Below are positions 44,450-56,500 of a stretch of DNA of 64,000 nt, in pieces; the first letter of the stretch is position 1; every line of letters begins with the position of its first letter. The notes beneath the pieces were generated by a model. That model was given only the letters and a program-made list of their open reading frames with translations. It was not told where the DNA came from and ran no database searches. This stretch comes from Culex pipiens pallens (taxonomy: Eukaryota > Arthropoda > Insecta > Diptera > Culicidae). Where the stretch lies: positions 211,323,734-211,387,733 of the forward strand of contig NC_068938.1 of the NCBI RefSeq assembly GCF_016801865.2. The letters are read 5' to 3'. The position numbers were made by a program, and so were the translations under genes.

Positions 44450-46850
44450 TCACTCATCATGCCAACTGTCCATCCTTGTGTCTCAAACTGCCAACATTAT
44501 GCTCTTTCTCTGTCTCAGTTTTACATCCTCACCGACGATAGTGACTCTTCCGAAGCTGCTCTGATCCTTAATTGAATAAGTTTTCAAATTTTTCGCTCAA
44601 CGCCGCCACTGCAAACGCTTGAACTTACAGGCCTGTCTGAGCGCCACCCACCGTTTCTTTCTCCTTCCCTAGAAAGGATAATAGTAAATTGAAAAAGTTT
44701 TGTTATGAAATTTTTATGCATTACAAAGTTCGCAATTATCGTTTGCATTTTTTGCCTTTTATTTTTACGTTTTTCTGTGTTGAGTCTGTAAATTGGGAAA
44801 CTATCGCACACTTTCACTTTTCTATCATGCTGCATGTGAAAATAGTTTAAAAAAGGTTTTATCAGAAAAAAACATCAATTAAACACACGTGCTGAAAGGA
44901 CGACTGATTCAAACGACTTTCGACAAATTTCGAGTTCAATTGCCAATGAAGCACTCTTTTCCACAGTAAATATGAACAAAAAGGCAAAACCATTCGGTGT
45001 TTTCCATCAATTGTGTTCGGGTTTTTTTTTTGTTCGCTGCTTGACACGTGTAAATAAAACCGTTAAATACAAGCCAAAAGTAACACCCAGCCGTGAACAG
45101 CCGAACAATGATAAACAACGTGAATAAATAATGATGGTTGGAAAATTGTTGTTGCTGCTTTTCGGAACTCTGTTGTGCAATTGATCAACGAGTTAATCAT
45201 CAATATGTAAATTGCATGCATTTTTAAAGAAGGATTTTTTAAAGTTGAAACAATACAACAATACTTTCAAACGAGTGATTTTTCCCAGAAGGCTCAAAAT
45301 AGGGTCTGCCATCATCCCTGCCAACTCTCAACACAATAAATGTAAAACAGCTCCATTCTCATCAAACTTTCTCAAATAATTATCCCAAAAATCTGTGTTG
45401 TGTCCAAGGGATGAATTGTTCCCGTTCCAGTTGAAAGCCACCAACGAACGAATTATAAACTATTTCGATATTACTTTTCTCAAACCCCCGCAACCCACAT
45501 TCCTACCCCTCCTACATGGATGCCAGCTGGTTCTCCCATGGCACAGACACACTGGACCCCAGTTCCAATTTCGAAACTCCGAAAAAGTGAATAGCTGATA
45601 TCCATCGCTTTTAATTTGCAACTTTGTCCATTTTTGTTTCATTGCCCCATCACAGAGTGTAGCGACGACTGGCGGCCAAATGGCGAACTGCTGCAGTGAA
45701 AATGTCAGTTTTATTTCCCGTGTCATCTGTGAATGTGTGTTGTACCGGATGAAAGTTCAAGTTGTACAACCAGAGATGAGCTTTTATGATTAAAAATTAT
45801 TCAAATAGTTATGACAAAATCTACAAATTTCAATTTATCAACCAAACTAAACTGCACTACTTAAACATTCAGTAAGTTTAATTGAAACTTCAGTTAAAAA
45901 AATATATTAAGCTGTTAAACTTTGCGAAAACTTCAAAAACATTTACTTAAAATTCTGTATTGCAGATTCCAGTAAATTTGACTTATTTCAGTACTAAGAG
46001 ATAAGTTTGTAGGTTATTTTTATAAAATCTTGGTAATACTAAAAATGTTCAAAAGTACACATCCCTGACAAACATTACAAAAAAATAGTTAAAATGCTCC
46101 ATGATCTCGGTTTCGGGAGGGGAGGAGGAAGGTGCAGCTCGAATCAGTGCTTTGCATATGTTTGCACTGGTAAACCTCATTTCATTTTAAAACTGCTCAT
46201 TTAATTTTATGGCTTTCGGATCATGGCTTTTCACCAGCAATATAGCTTCTCCAACAAAACGCTAGTGTTTGTACGTGTGTTCGTAGAAAGTTAGTTACAC
46301 CGCATATATGCAAAAACTGTAACGTTTTGCACAATGTATGTTTGTATGTGTGCTCGGTGCGCCTCAATGTATGCAGGGAGATGTGGTTTACCAACTCGGG
46401 TTTTTTTTTGTCTAAGTAGGGTGTCTAACTTATAATTGTTAACAAAAAATATGATCCTAAAAAATTAAAAAAAATGCTGCAACCTCCACAAAAAATAATT
46501 GAACAAGTTTCAAAAGTAACCCCCAACAAAATTGGCAGCGTGCCCTCCCAAAACTGGCACGGAGTGTAAAAGTTGGTGCAGAAGAGTGCGAAAAATGTGT
46601 TGTCTGTGGTGAAAAGCGCAAATTTTAATTAATTCATTACAGTACCCCTGCCTGACGTGTTGTCTGTTGGAGAGGGAAATGAGGAAGGGTATGTGTAAGT
46701 TCCCCTTTTGTTCGATGGATATTGAATTTCAAACCGGGTTAAATGAATTTTTAATATGTAAAGAAGGCTTCTGGTTGTAAAACACTGGAAAGGATTAATG
46801 GAGAGAAAAAAATAATAAAAAAAGAACAGACATTTTAATAAAAAAAACAT
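44450..46850. other. Island of mixed, apparently single-copy sequence
   Basis: Mostly balanced composition to about 45760, then more AT-rich. Frames of up to 88 codons occur without domains. Nothing matches repeats elsewhere. It contains no gene I can support. Confidence 0.25.
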
Positions 46851-46884
46851 TAAAATAAATTCGTAGCATTGATGTTTTATTATG

Positions 46885-46940
46885 AAATTTTAAAGTGAGG
46901 CCATAAGAAAAAAAATTTTAAAGTGAGGCCATAAGAAAAA
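46885..46940. repeat. Two tandem copies of a 28-bp unit
   Basis: The unit AAATTTTAAAGTGAGGCC followed by 'ataagaaaaa' occurs at 46885 and again at 46913 without visible change. It is a recent small tandem duplication in AT-rich DNA. Confidence 0.85.
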
Positions 46941-46944
46941 TTTA

Positions 46945-48880
46945 TTTCAAAAATCAGGAACAATTAAAAATTTGCAGGGAAACGCATCAACTGGGGCAAG
47001 AGGATTCCAGTAACAAGGATTACTGACCAAGTATGAATGGAATTACCATGATGCCACGGATCATTTTTCATTTCCCATTTTTTTTTTTTTTTTGTTTTTT
47101 TGTTTCACGAAATTATTTTTTTGTCGTATTTTTTCCATTGCTACAAAGATTAACGGTGTATAGAGATGAAAGTATTTTTTAAAGTTGTTTAGCATTGAAT
47201 TGTCAGAATCTCCTTTAAAACAATTATCAGTTATAACTAGAACGATCTTTAAATTACTGCGGAATTACTGAGTCATTCACGAAACACGAATAACTGTGAA
47301 ATTATTGGGTGATTATGGAATTATTCAATTACTGAAGAATTATTAATCATCTAAGAATATCTTGCACAAATCCCATTCTGGCAAAGGTGGAAACTATATT
47401 GACAATTTATTTTTAATACTTCTTTTTATTATCTAACCATTTTCCATAGATTGAATTAAAAAAAATGGATCATGGGATTATCATTGATTATCAAACTAAC
47501 TCCACAATTACAGAATAAAGCCGGAAATACTAAATTACTTTCTAAAACCGGACTAATACCGGATTAGTTAACAGGTAAAATCCCTTGAACTGAGGATGTT
47601 GTTATTTCTTCATCCGAAAATTGATTCATTTATGGATCAAATAATGAAACAATGCTATTGTAAAATAGTGAACAAATTATATTAATCCTTTCAAAGATAG
47701 TGTTCGTAGTTTTGAAAATATCTGAAAACAACCTTAAACCTCCTAAACACTTTAGGAGGGGTAGACGCTGGGGTATTGACAATTGTTCACGCTCCATACA
47801 TTTTTTTTGTCCACGGGATTTATGGATGGTACCTTTATTATTTTATTTAAAAATTTAACCGTATTTGATAATACGTTACCCACTTTCCAACTGCTAAACT
47901 ATTGCTAAACTGGAACCTAACGAATTCAACTGAAATTCTGATTTTCAGTTACAATTTCTTCATATTGACAGATCTAAACTTCAACAATTTGTCAATTAAC
48001 GAATTCGGTTGAAAAAAATCCATACGCAATTTGAATAAAAAAAAAAACAAATTCTTCGGTTTAACAGTTTTTTTAATTACATATTTTTTCTCAAAGTTTT
48101 TAATGTGAAATTTTTGGTTTTGATGCCAAATAAGTCCAACATTAAAAAAAGTGTTAAAAAATATCCCGAATCATTTTAAACAATTTTTTTAATTAGTCAA
48201 AAGTTGCGTGCAATTTGTTTTTACAGCCTAGTCAAGAGTTGAGAGACAAAAATGAAAAAAGTCAAAATGTTATAGTCTCTCCTTTTATGATTGAGACTGG
48301 CTCGAAAAATCAAATACCATAAAAAAATTGTTTTTAGAAGACTTAAAAATTTCAATGGAAATTCAAGTGCAATCAACTGAAATCAGTTTAAAATGCATTT
48401 CCTGCGTTAAGAATATTTTTTAGGCATTTTTGGGTTTATTCAAAATTGTTTAGTTATTTGTTTTTTTTTTTTTAGAAAATTGCCGATGTAACAGTACCGC
48501 GAAAAGATTTTTTCGGTAGATGTTTTGTTTTCGTCAAATTTGTTATTTTTGAAAACTTATGATTTCAAAACTACTGAACAAGTGTAAAATGCATTTTGAA
48601 ACAGTGTTTTCATTTTAATGATTCTTTTTTTTTTTTTGCCCATTCATACAAGTAATATACAAACAACCTCTCTTTAGTTTTAAATTTTCAATAGAACCAG
48701 TGCATATAAATCTTTCCCATTTTTTTAAGGACTCAAGGAACTAAAGAATATTCTGATAATGAAAAAACAATTAAATAAAATACTAATAAAAAATAAAAAA
48801 AATATTTAAAAATTTATAAAAAAAAATTATTGAAAAAACACGCCAGAACATTTCAATAAAAAACATTGGAAAATGCATTA
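46945..48880. other. AT-rich sequence with decayed repeats
   Basis: No gene is seen. At 47740-47835 is a MITE-like fragment ('gacaattgttcacgctccatac' and 'gtccacgggatttatggatggtacc') related to 4065-4172. At about 48350-48620 are GGCCGTTGC-family words ('aaacagtgttttcatttt', 'tgtaaaatgcattttgaaac'). Confidence 0.4.
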
Positions 48881-50103
48881 CAGTCCAGACTCGAGCCTTG
48901 GAAAAATTTCACTTCGGATAATCGAATCACGAAAAAACAAATTTTGTTGTCTTTTTTGTATTGTCGAGCTTAAGCATGAGATCAGTTCTCTACGGAATCG
49001 GTCTTTTTTCTTTATTTTTAATTTTTGTATTTTTTAATCCAGCTGAAACTTTTTTGGTGCCTTCGGTATGCCCAAAGAAGCCATTTTGCATCATTAGTTT
49101 GTCCATATACTTTTCCATACAAATTTGGCAGCTGTCCATACAAAAATGATATGTGAAAATTCAAATATCTGTTTCTTTTGAAGGAATTTTTTGATCGATT
49201 TAGTGTCTTCTGCAAAATTGTAGGTATGGATATGGACTACACTGAAAAAAAATGATGCACGGTAAAATTTTTTTTAGTAATTTTGAATTTCACTTTTTGT
49301 CACTAAAACTTGATTTGCAAAAATACACTATTTTTTTATATGTTTAAGAGGAAATCAAATGCCAATTTTTCAGAAATTTCCAGAATGGACATAAAATCTT
49401 TAACCGAGTTATAATTTTTTGAATCGATACAGATTTTTTCAAAAAAATCGAAATATTGGCTGCTAAAATTATTCAACTTGAGTTTTTTTTTTTTTTGAAT
49501 CAAGACTAACATTTCAAACGGGCCAAACATTCAATATTACGCCCTGTTAAAATGTTAGTCTTGGTTTAAAAATTTTGAAAATATTTTTTTCGAAAAGATC
49601 GGAAAATTTCACGACTGTTACGACTGTTTAACATTGAAAATCGGACCATTAGTTGCTGAGATATCTACATTGGAAAATGGTGTGTTGTTTGGGTGGGACT
49701 TAGAAAACATCAATTTTCCTGTTTTTAAACCTTTGCATGGCAATATCTCAGCAACTAAGGGTCGTATCAACAAAGTTCAAAAATGCAAAATATAGAGAAT
49801 TTTCTCAGATTTTCAAAAATATTTTCTTCAAAAGTGGGCAAACATGTGCACTAATTTAAAAAATGAAAAACTGCGACTATTTTCAAAAAAGTCACTTAAA
49901 AATGGATTTAACTTGAAAACGGTGCACTTTATCAAAAATTCAATAGAGTACTTTTTGATTGCAAATTTGATTTTACATCGAAAAATGAAGCTGAAATTTT
50001 TTTTTCGACTAATTTTTCGATTTTTTCAAAAAATCAGTATTGATTCAAAAAATCATAACTCGGTCAAAGATTTTTTGCACAACCTGAAAATTTCTGAAAA
50101 GTT

Positions 50104-50942
50104 ACCCGTGGGAGTCGCTCAACCTGCATTCCTGTCACACATGAGGTCTGCACAGCTGATTCCACGTAGATTTTTCCCGCCAGTAATGACAGGAAACGTT
50201 GACAAACGGAATATGTGCCAAAATCATAAGTGGTTTTTAACATATGAAGGGAAATCATCGTGAACTGGAACTGCCGGTCGTTAGCCCGGGTAAAGTGGAA
50301 ACGTTGAGATGATTGTTGTCCTCTGCTCTCATCTCGCAAAAAGCCATACAGAGAACCACGTCCCATTCAACCGGCTCCGTGGCTTAATGGTTACGGCTTC
50401 TGTCTCCCAAGCAGAAGGTTCAGGGATCAAATCCCGGTCGGTACCTTTGAAATTTGGAATCAGGAATTTGAATATGAATAAAAACTAAAATGAATCAGGT
50501 GGGATTCGAACTCACACCTTTGGATTGGTGGTGGTCTGGAACGCTAAGCAGTCGGCCATCAGAAGGTTTACACTCTAGCAGTGAATTGATCCGTAGTGTT
50601 GAAACATGTTATCTCTTCTTCTTATATTATTAAATACGCGCTGATCCCTGATTTGCCTGAGGGGATTGGAAGTCTAAATATAGATCGAGTTTCCTTCAGA
50701 TGCTTGCTTCTATGTTTAGGCGGGGCCGAACAATGCCCAGCGACCTCGGAATTGGACCGCAAGGAGCTCTGTCATTCTGAAATGGGTCGTTGGAAGCAGC
50801 GCGAGGGCTATCACCACCTAATACCCGGGACTGAGATAAGCTGTATCAGCATTCGGCATATACAAAGTCTGATACAAACTATACTTTCCCATAATTTCGC
50901 TACCGGTTAGCGGGTATTGGATTGGACCACACACACACACAC
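50104..50942 (+). mobile_element. 839-bp retroposon with tRNA-like internal unit, AC tail and 23-bp target duplication
   Basis: A 23-bp direct repeat (beginning AACCTGAAAATTTCTG) lies at 50081-50103 and 50943-50965. The insertion ends in an (AC)n tail. It begins 'acccgtgggagtcgctcaacctgc' and contains a tRNA-like unit at about 50370-50443. An apparent 104-codon frame (50596-50910) has no recognised domain. Long duplications plus a simple tail indicate LINE-type retrotransposition, but the element is unusually long for a SINE. It has no reverse transcriptase. Confidence 0.75.
50370..50443 (+). pseudogene. tRNA-like unit inside the 839-bp retroposon
   Basis: The acceptor stem ACCGGCT/GGTCGGT pairs with two G-T wobbles. 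The anticodon stem TCTGT/GCAGA encloses CTCCCAA, giving an apparent CCC anticodon (glycine). A box A-like GTGGCTTAATGG is present, and the box B position reads GGGATCAAATCCC, a departure from the usual GGTTCGAATCC. It probably serves as a pol III promoter or is derived from a tRNA; a working tRNA is unlikely. Confidence 0.5.
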
Positions 50943-51729
50943 AACCTGAAAATTTCTGAAAAGTTGGCGTTTGATGTTCTCTAAAACATATCAAAAAATT
51001 AAAAAAAAATAAAAATAGTGTTTTGTTGCAAATCAAGTTTAAGTGACAAAAATTTAAATTAAAAATCACCAATTTTTTTACCGTGCATCATTTTTTTTTT
51101 CAGTGTAGTCCATATCCATACCTGCAACTTTGCCCAAGACACCAAATCGATCAAAAAATTCCTTCAAAAGATACAGATTTTTGAATTTTCACATATCATT
51201 TTTGTATGGACAGCTGCCAAATTTATATGGAAAATTATATGAACGAACTAATGATGCAAAATGGCTTCTTTGGGCATACCGAAGGCACCGAAAAAGTTTC
51301 AGCCGGATTAAAAAATACAAAAAAAATCGAATGACCGAAATCTCAGAGAATGGAGCATTTCCATTCGAGCAGTTTTTGCTTTATTCTACAATGTATTTCT
51401 TATGGAGCGAACTGTCAAAAACTGCTCGACTGCGGGTGCTCCATTGGCCATGACTCCTAAACTATGCTAAAGTGATTTATATTTTTTAAATCCAAGATGG
51501 CAGCCAGGTGACGAAATATTTGAAAAATACAGTTTTTATTTAAAAGGCAATAAACTGATTCAAATTTGACAACATGGGGTCGCAGAACTTGAATTTGATG
51601 TTAAAAACAAGAAAAAGAATAAAACGATTTTATTTTTCATGATTCGGTTATCCGAAATCCCATACAAACCTTCGCATAATCGAAACTTTGAAAAGTCGAG
51701 GCTTCGGATAATCGAGTCTGGACTGTATA

Positions 51730-52130
51730 CACCCGTACTGTTGATATGCAATCAATATTTTACAAAATGGTCTTACCCGACGAAAAAAAAATTGCGGAAA
51801 ACTTTGAATAAAATTTGTGCCAGCCTAAATTTTGGCAGAAGCAAAATTTGGTCAATGAAATATGAAATTTCTGCTATCACAGGAAAACAATACTGTTTTC
51901 ATATGATTCTAATAACTTTTTCAATGTTAAGTTGCTTTTGAAATTAAATCAAAGTAAAAGCATAGTGCAACACATTTTTGAAAGTCTAACCAATTTTTCC
52001 TATGCTTTATGATGATCATAAATTAAATTGAAACTTGATATTTTCTGGCGAATTAAAAATAGGAGCCCCTCCAAAGACGAGATTGGGTTCGTCGTTTTTT
52101 TTTTATTCTGAAAATATTGCATTGATATGT
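51730..52130. other. AT-rich sequence without a recognisable gene
   Basis: AT-rich. 'tgttgatatgcaatcaatattttacaaaatgg' just right of the composite element resembles GGCCGTTGC-family interior text, so that element probably landed in an older repeat. No coding frame is convincing. Confidence 0.35.
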
Positions 52131-52139
52131 TTAAATTTA

Positions 52140-53000
52140 GCGTTGAAACCCGTCACAGCCGTACCTGAACTCACCATAACCTATAAACTCTGTGAAATTT
52201 GATCCGAACCTTTCGTCGATTTCCCTGCGGGGGCCATGTCAAACAGATTGGAACAGGTCCATAATTGGTGTGTTTAAGGAGCAGCCCATCTTCTGCCACA
52301 GCAGCAGCAATAGTAGTGCCGTTAACACGAACGGGCATCGACATATTTACATTAGTCAAATTTGTTCGTTTGTGCCCGTTCAGCGAAAATTAATTAGCAC
52401 CAGCAGAACGAACACACATCACACGTATATCGCACTGAATGACAAGATTAATTAACATCCCATCATGTTCATTGCTTCATTCAGTGGAAAATTTCATGTT
52501 AATTAGTGTTGGTCGACGCCGCGCCGTTTGAGGTTATGTTTACTCGGTCGAAATACAACACCATCAGCGAAATGATTAGTAATTGAATCTTCGAGTAAAC
52601 GACTACGATTTCGAGCAATATTGGCTCTGTTTGCAACATAAGTTTCCAACTTTCCAGACCCATCCATTGCTGTTAAAGGGGTTAAGGGGCAATCACATAA
52701 ATTTGCACGTAATGTTTGCTCTGTGAACTCGCAAGTCGTGTCATCAAATGATGAACATAAAGAAGAGGGGAGAAAAAACTTTGCAAGAAAAACCACTGGT
52801 GAAAATGTAAAAGTTGCCGCATACTGTTTCCATTAATTCAATATTTGAAAAGCATTTTCCGTGTCTTCTTGCAGAACAAAAAAAAGCAACGTAAAAAAAC
52901 GCACCAGATCTCGGGAACAAAAATGAACAAAGTAAAGTGAAAAGTGAGTGCAAGTACAAAACTTTAAAGTAATCGCGCGCACACACACACACTAACATAC
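52140..53000. promoter_or_regulatory. Single-copy island with a cluster of TAATTA motifs, candidate enhancer
   Basis: Balanced composition and no repeat match. TAATTA occurs at 52391-52396, 52449-52454 and 52500-52505, three times in 115 bp, embedded in non-repetitive text with CAGCAG words. TAATTA is the core recognised by many homeodomain proteins. In AT-rich DNA this density is suggestive only. A (CA)n tract ends the island at about 52979-52992. No gene is seen here. Confidence 0.2.
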
Positions 53001-53005
53001 ACAAT

Positions 53006-53997
53006 AGGGTGGGTACGGATTTTAAAAAGTTCTCAGATCAAGTTCTGGTGTGGTTCCCCTTGTAGGGCATACCCAAAGGGACTCTCACACCAAATTTCAG
53101 CTCATTTGGTTGAAAACTGGCTTGTCTCAAGCGGGTTCAATTTTACATGGAAATTACTATGGGAAATTTTGAATTTTCGTTCATTCGCTCCTACAGGCCT
53201 GGGGAAAACATGTAGAAACTTCTAGGATGGCCAGAAATGAGCGGAATCGTCTGGAGAACAACTTTTCCTAAGATACCAGGTCGATTCGTTCAACCCCCAT
53301 CGAGCTCAACGGCAATACATCCGGGGTTTTCGGAACCAACGGTTTTCCCCAGAAAAGCAACAAATTTTCCTTAGCATGCTATGAATGCTTGATGAAAACC
53401 GCGACGCCACATGTCAAACAGCTACCACGTGATTGTAAAATTTGCACCATAACATTTTTTTTTCTTAGTTGGAGGTTTAGAATACAGTTAAATAGTATCA
53501 GGATCACCATAAATTTTAATTCTATGGTTCAAAAAGTAATAAAAAGTAATTTTTTATAGGCGATGCTAGTCCACGTGGTAACTGTTTGACATGTGGCGTC
53601 GCGGTGTTCATCAAGCATTCATAGCATGCTAAGGAAAATTTGTTGCTTTTCTGGGGAAAACCGTTGGTTCCGAAAACCCCGGATGTATTGCCGTTGAGCT
53701 CGATGGGGGTTGAACGAATCGACCTGGTCTCTTAGGAAAAGTTGTTCTCCAGACGATTCCGCTCATTTCTGGCCATCCTAGAAGTTTCTACATGTTTTCC
53801 CTAGGCCTGTAGGAGCGAATGAACGAAAATTCAAAATTTCCCATAGTAATTTCCATGTAAAATTGAACCCGCTTGAGACAAGCCAGTTTTCAACCAAATG
53901 AGCTGAAATTTGGTGTGAGAGTCCCTTTGGGTATGCCCTACAAGGGGAACCACACCAGAACTTGATCTGAGAACTTTTTAAAATCCGTACCCACCCT
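53006..53997. mobile_element. 992-bp foldback element with near-identical 426-bp arms
   Basis: Left arm 53006-53431 and right arm 53572-53997 are reverse complements with only about four differences, around a 140-bp AT-rich loop. The ends read AGGGTGGGTACGG and CCGTACCCACCCT. The target duplication is ambiguous: TA (element starting GGGTGGG) or AAT (element starting AGGG). It is a different family from the GGGTAATTCTC foldbacks. No frame is conserved. Transcription through it would give a long, almost perfect hairpin. Confidence 0.85.
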
Positions 53998-54070
53998 AAT
54001 ACACAAGCTTTGCTAGTAAAAGCTTCAGCGGAAAAGTTCCATCAAATAGGGTTAACCGCCATAACAGGTC

Positions 54071-54587
54071 GTCGCCAACGTGCTAACTTGTCGTACGTGC
54101 ATTTTGGGCCAAATTGAGTTAAGAACGCCATTTTGTGCAGCCCACAATGCCTCACCTTTTGACCTTCACAGATCCCCAAAATTCGATTTCAATCCTGAGA
54201 TATTCAACAAAAACCGAAAAAACTCCGTGCATTTTTGTCACTTTACATATGAAAGTAGTTTCAATCTTGTCGTGCTATCTTGTCACTCCATGAAAATTGA
54301 TGTAAGTGCGACAAAAGGCCAAAGGGATTTCAGGCTAGGAAAGTCAGGATGCGTTTGTCGCACGTACAAGCTAGACTACCGTAAACATTTGTAAATATAA
54401 CTCGGGACTCCAGCAACCAACTTCAACCAAACTTTGGGACAATGCACAGAATGGTCAGCCAAACAAAACGGGTTTGTTATTGTTTACATTGCGTGCTCTC
54501 GTTTTTGTATATTCAAGGTCAAACATTAAAACGCGTTTTTCTCGGAACGTCAAAATGGCGGGTGCGACAAGATAGCACGACGACGTC
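54071..54587 (+). mobile_element. MITE with CGTGCTAACTTGTCG ends, copy 1
   Basis: CGTGCTAACTTGTCG at 54079 is mirrored by CGACAAGATAGCACG ending at 54579. A further internal GTCGTGCTATCTTGTCA lies at 54269. The interior includes 'ctcgggactccagcaaccaacttcaac' and 'ggtcaaacattaaaacgcgtttttctcgg'. Copies are at 57552-57975 (plus, chimeric) and 60645-61123 (minus). The exact target duplication is unclear. The 104-codon frame inside is part of the repeat and is not conserved as protein. Confidence 0.75.
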
Positions 54588-54589
54588 GA

Positions 54590-55827
54590 GGTGAAATAAA
54601 GTGCTTCTAGGAGGGGAAAAAAGAGCAAATATAATTTCACTCCTTCCCGGAAGCTGTCGAGGGAAATGCGTTCGGGTTGTCTGTTTTTGAGCCACTTCAG
54701 ATGTGTTATGCTCAAAATACTTGATTTTTCAAAATGTAATTTTCTAATTTTTCTGATGCTTTTGATAATGGCAAAACTGCACCATCCGAATCATACATAT
54801 ATATATATACTATAGTTCGTTATTTTTCCACAGCGACGTGATCACTTTCATCGCCCTGGATTCAAGTAACTGCATTGTGCTGCCGATTTGGTATCAATTT
54901 GTCATCTGCAGACTTAATTCTCGAGAGGGACTACTGCAGAGGTGCCCAACGTTTTTGATGGTAAAGTAATTTTACAAAATCAAATTGTTAGTTTGAAAGA
55001 ATACATTTTAAAATGAAATTTTATTTAAAAAAAATCTCTGATTAAAACCATTTGCATTTCTTTTTTTTATTTTTGGACAGCTTAATAAATTTAACGTTAA
55101 AAAAATATTTTATAAATTTTATTTTTCAAAATATTTTGTAAATATTCGTTTGTAATCACACAGTGCCCGAAGGTCGTTTCTTTGATTACTATAACTTGAC
55201 TTTGACTTTTAAAGTGTAATTTTTGCATATTTTCCCAATTTGCCATTATTTATAGTTGCGTTTTCAGACAAAACTAAAAGTTTTTAAATCCTAAGCAGTT
55301 TTGAAAAAGTATTATAAGATATATTTTTGCAAGAATCTACATTCTTCCAAACTTGAGTAGCTTATAGATTTTTCAAAGATTTTTTTACTATTACTATGAG
55401 AAAGCGCATTTTTTCAAACAAGAGCAGTTCTCTCAAAAATTAAAAAAAAGTTTTAATAAATAGTAAAATACTTGAAGAAAATGTCATGAACTGAGCATGG
55501 ATTTCAAAAAAATCATTTCCATGATTTTATACAATCTTCGAAAAATTTCAGCTCATTGAAAAGAAATGAGTTTTGCTAAATATCATTTCTATAAGTAGTA
55601 CCATTCTTTCAAACATGAAAAGTTCTTTGAAAAATAATTGATAAAAATATAAAAATAATTTCAAAATGAACTGTTCGTTGAATTATATAAAAAGATGGGT
55701 TTTTTCTTTAATTTTTTTGTAAGATCTTGCAATTCTTTAATCTCGAATAGTTTTTTTGTTCTTAAAACACATATTGTTTCTATTTTTTAAGGGATTTTAT
55801 TGAAAATGAGCTCTGAATTGATGTGTA
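54590..55827. other. AT-rich sequence without a recognisable gene
   Basis: Contains an (AT)n tract near 54797-54811 and long A/T runs. 55250-55780 has loosely repeated words ('ttctttcaaacatgaaaagttctttg', 'tcttccaaacttgagtagcttatag'), suggesting an old degenerate repeat. No gene is supported. Confidence 0.35.
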
Positions 55828-55835
55828 TTTCAAAC

Positions 55836-56076
55836 CTCGTGGCGCGGTGGTTAACGGCTTCGGCTGCCGATCCCTAAGTTGCTATTGGGCGTGGGTTCGA
55901 TTTCCACCTTATCCTCCTGGCTATCGGATGGGGAAGTAAAACGTCCATCAATTTGCGTAAAAGAGGTTTTGGGTGACTCACCACTCATAACCTTCGGATG
56001 CCTAGAAATGAGCAGTAACTTGCAACAGAGCCCACAAAAGACCCGGGGGTCGTTAAAGTGGATTGCTTTGCTTTTT
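55836..56076 (+). mobile_element. tRNA-headed SINE, about 240 bp
   Basis: The head has box A GTGGCGCGGTGGTTAA and box B GGTTCGATTTCC in the correct order and spacing. A body follows ('ggatggggaagtaaaacgtcc', 'cataaccttcggatgcc', 'cacaaaagacccgggggtcg') and ends in a T-run. TTTCAAAC lies on both sides (55828-55835, 56077-56084) and is a plausible target duplication. A truncated copy is at 30345-30416. Pieces such as 'ccttcgga' and 'cctag' also occur in the dimeric SINE body, so the two may be related. Confidence 0.75.
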
Positions 56077-56089
56077 TTTCAAACTTTTT

Positions 56090-56500
56090 GAAAATTAAAA
56101 GCTAAAAAAATATATTAAAAACTAAAAAAATATTTAAAAAATATGCATTTATGAAACAAAAAGCTAAATATCTAGTCACTTAAGTTTAAAACATTTGCAT
56201 AAACACAAAAAAAACTGTGTAAAATTATGTAAGAGACATAACTTTAGTTGCAATTTCATTTGTTATCCTTACAAATGAAGAAACTAGATTTTGCTTAAAT
56301 TGACAGCGGCAAACACAAAAGTTTTCGAAATCGATGAAAATGTTTTCATTTTTGAAAACATTGTAAACGAAACCGAAAACAATCGATGTTATCGATTTAA
56401 AACAATTTGTTGGCGGTTTTTCCGACAGGATTTCTATCCGTGTAAGCTTAGATATGGACTACCTTTCTACAGTTGAATAATTTAATGTTGGAAACAGAGT
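56090..56500. other. AT-rich sequence without a recognisable gene
   Basis: AT-rich with repeats of 'aaactaaaaaaatat' near 56100-56140. A GC-neutral patch at 56310-56420 has self-complementary words ('atcgatgaaaatgttttcattttt'). No gene is supported. Confidence 0.3.

Larger units (their letters stand above)
48881..51725. mobile_element. Composite TA-flanked element with CAGTCCAGACTCGA ends (pogo/Tigger-like)
   Basis: CAGTCCAGACTCGA at 48881 is mirrored by TCGAGTCTGGACTG ending at 51725. TA lies immediately outside both ends. CAGTNNAGNCTCGATTATCCG-type ends and a TA duplication are typical of pogo/Tigger-like Tc1/mariner relatives; this is a family-level inference. The arms continue inward as a long imperfect inverted repeat: 49035-49290 mirrors about 51058-51312, and 49370-49460 mirrors 50000-50100. 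No transposase frame is visible. The 839-bp retroposon at 50104-50942 is a later insertion. Confidence 0.65.

Noticed and set aside
43362..44575. Open frames of 330-400 codons on both strands, with repeated CFLFLVS or QETRNKK
   Set aside because: They are created by a stop-free 7-bp tandem repeat read in several phases at once; no coding signal exists outside the array.
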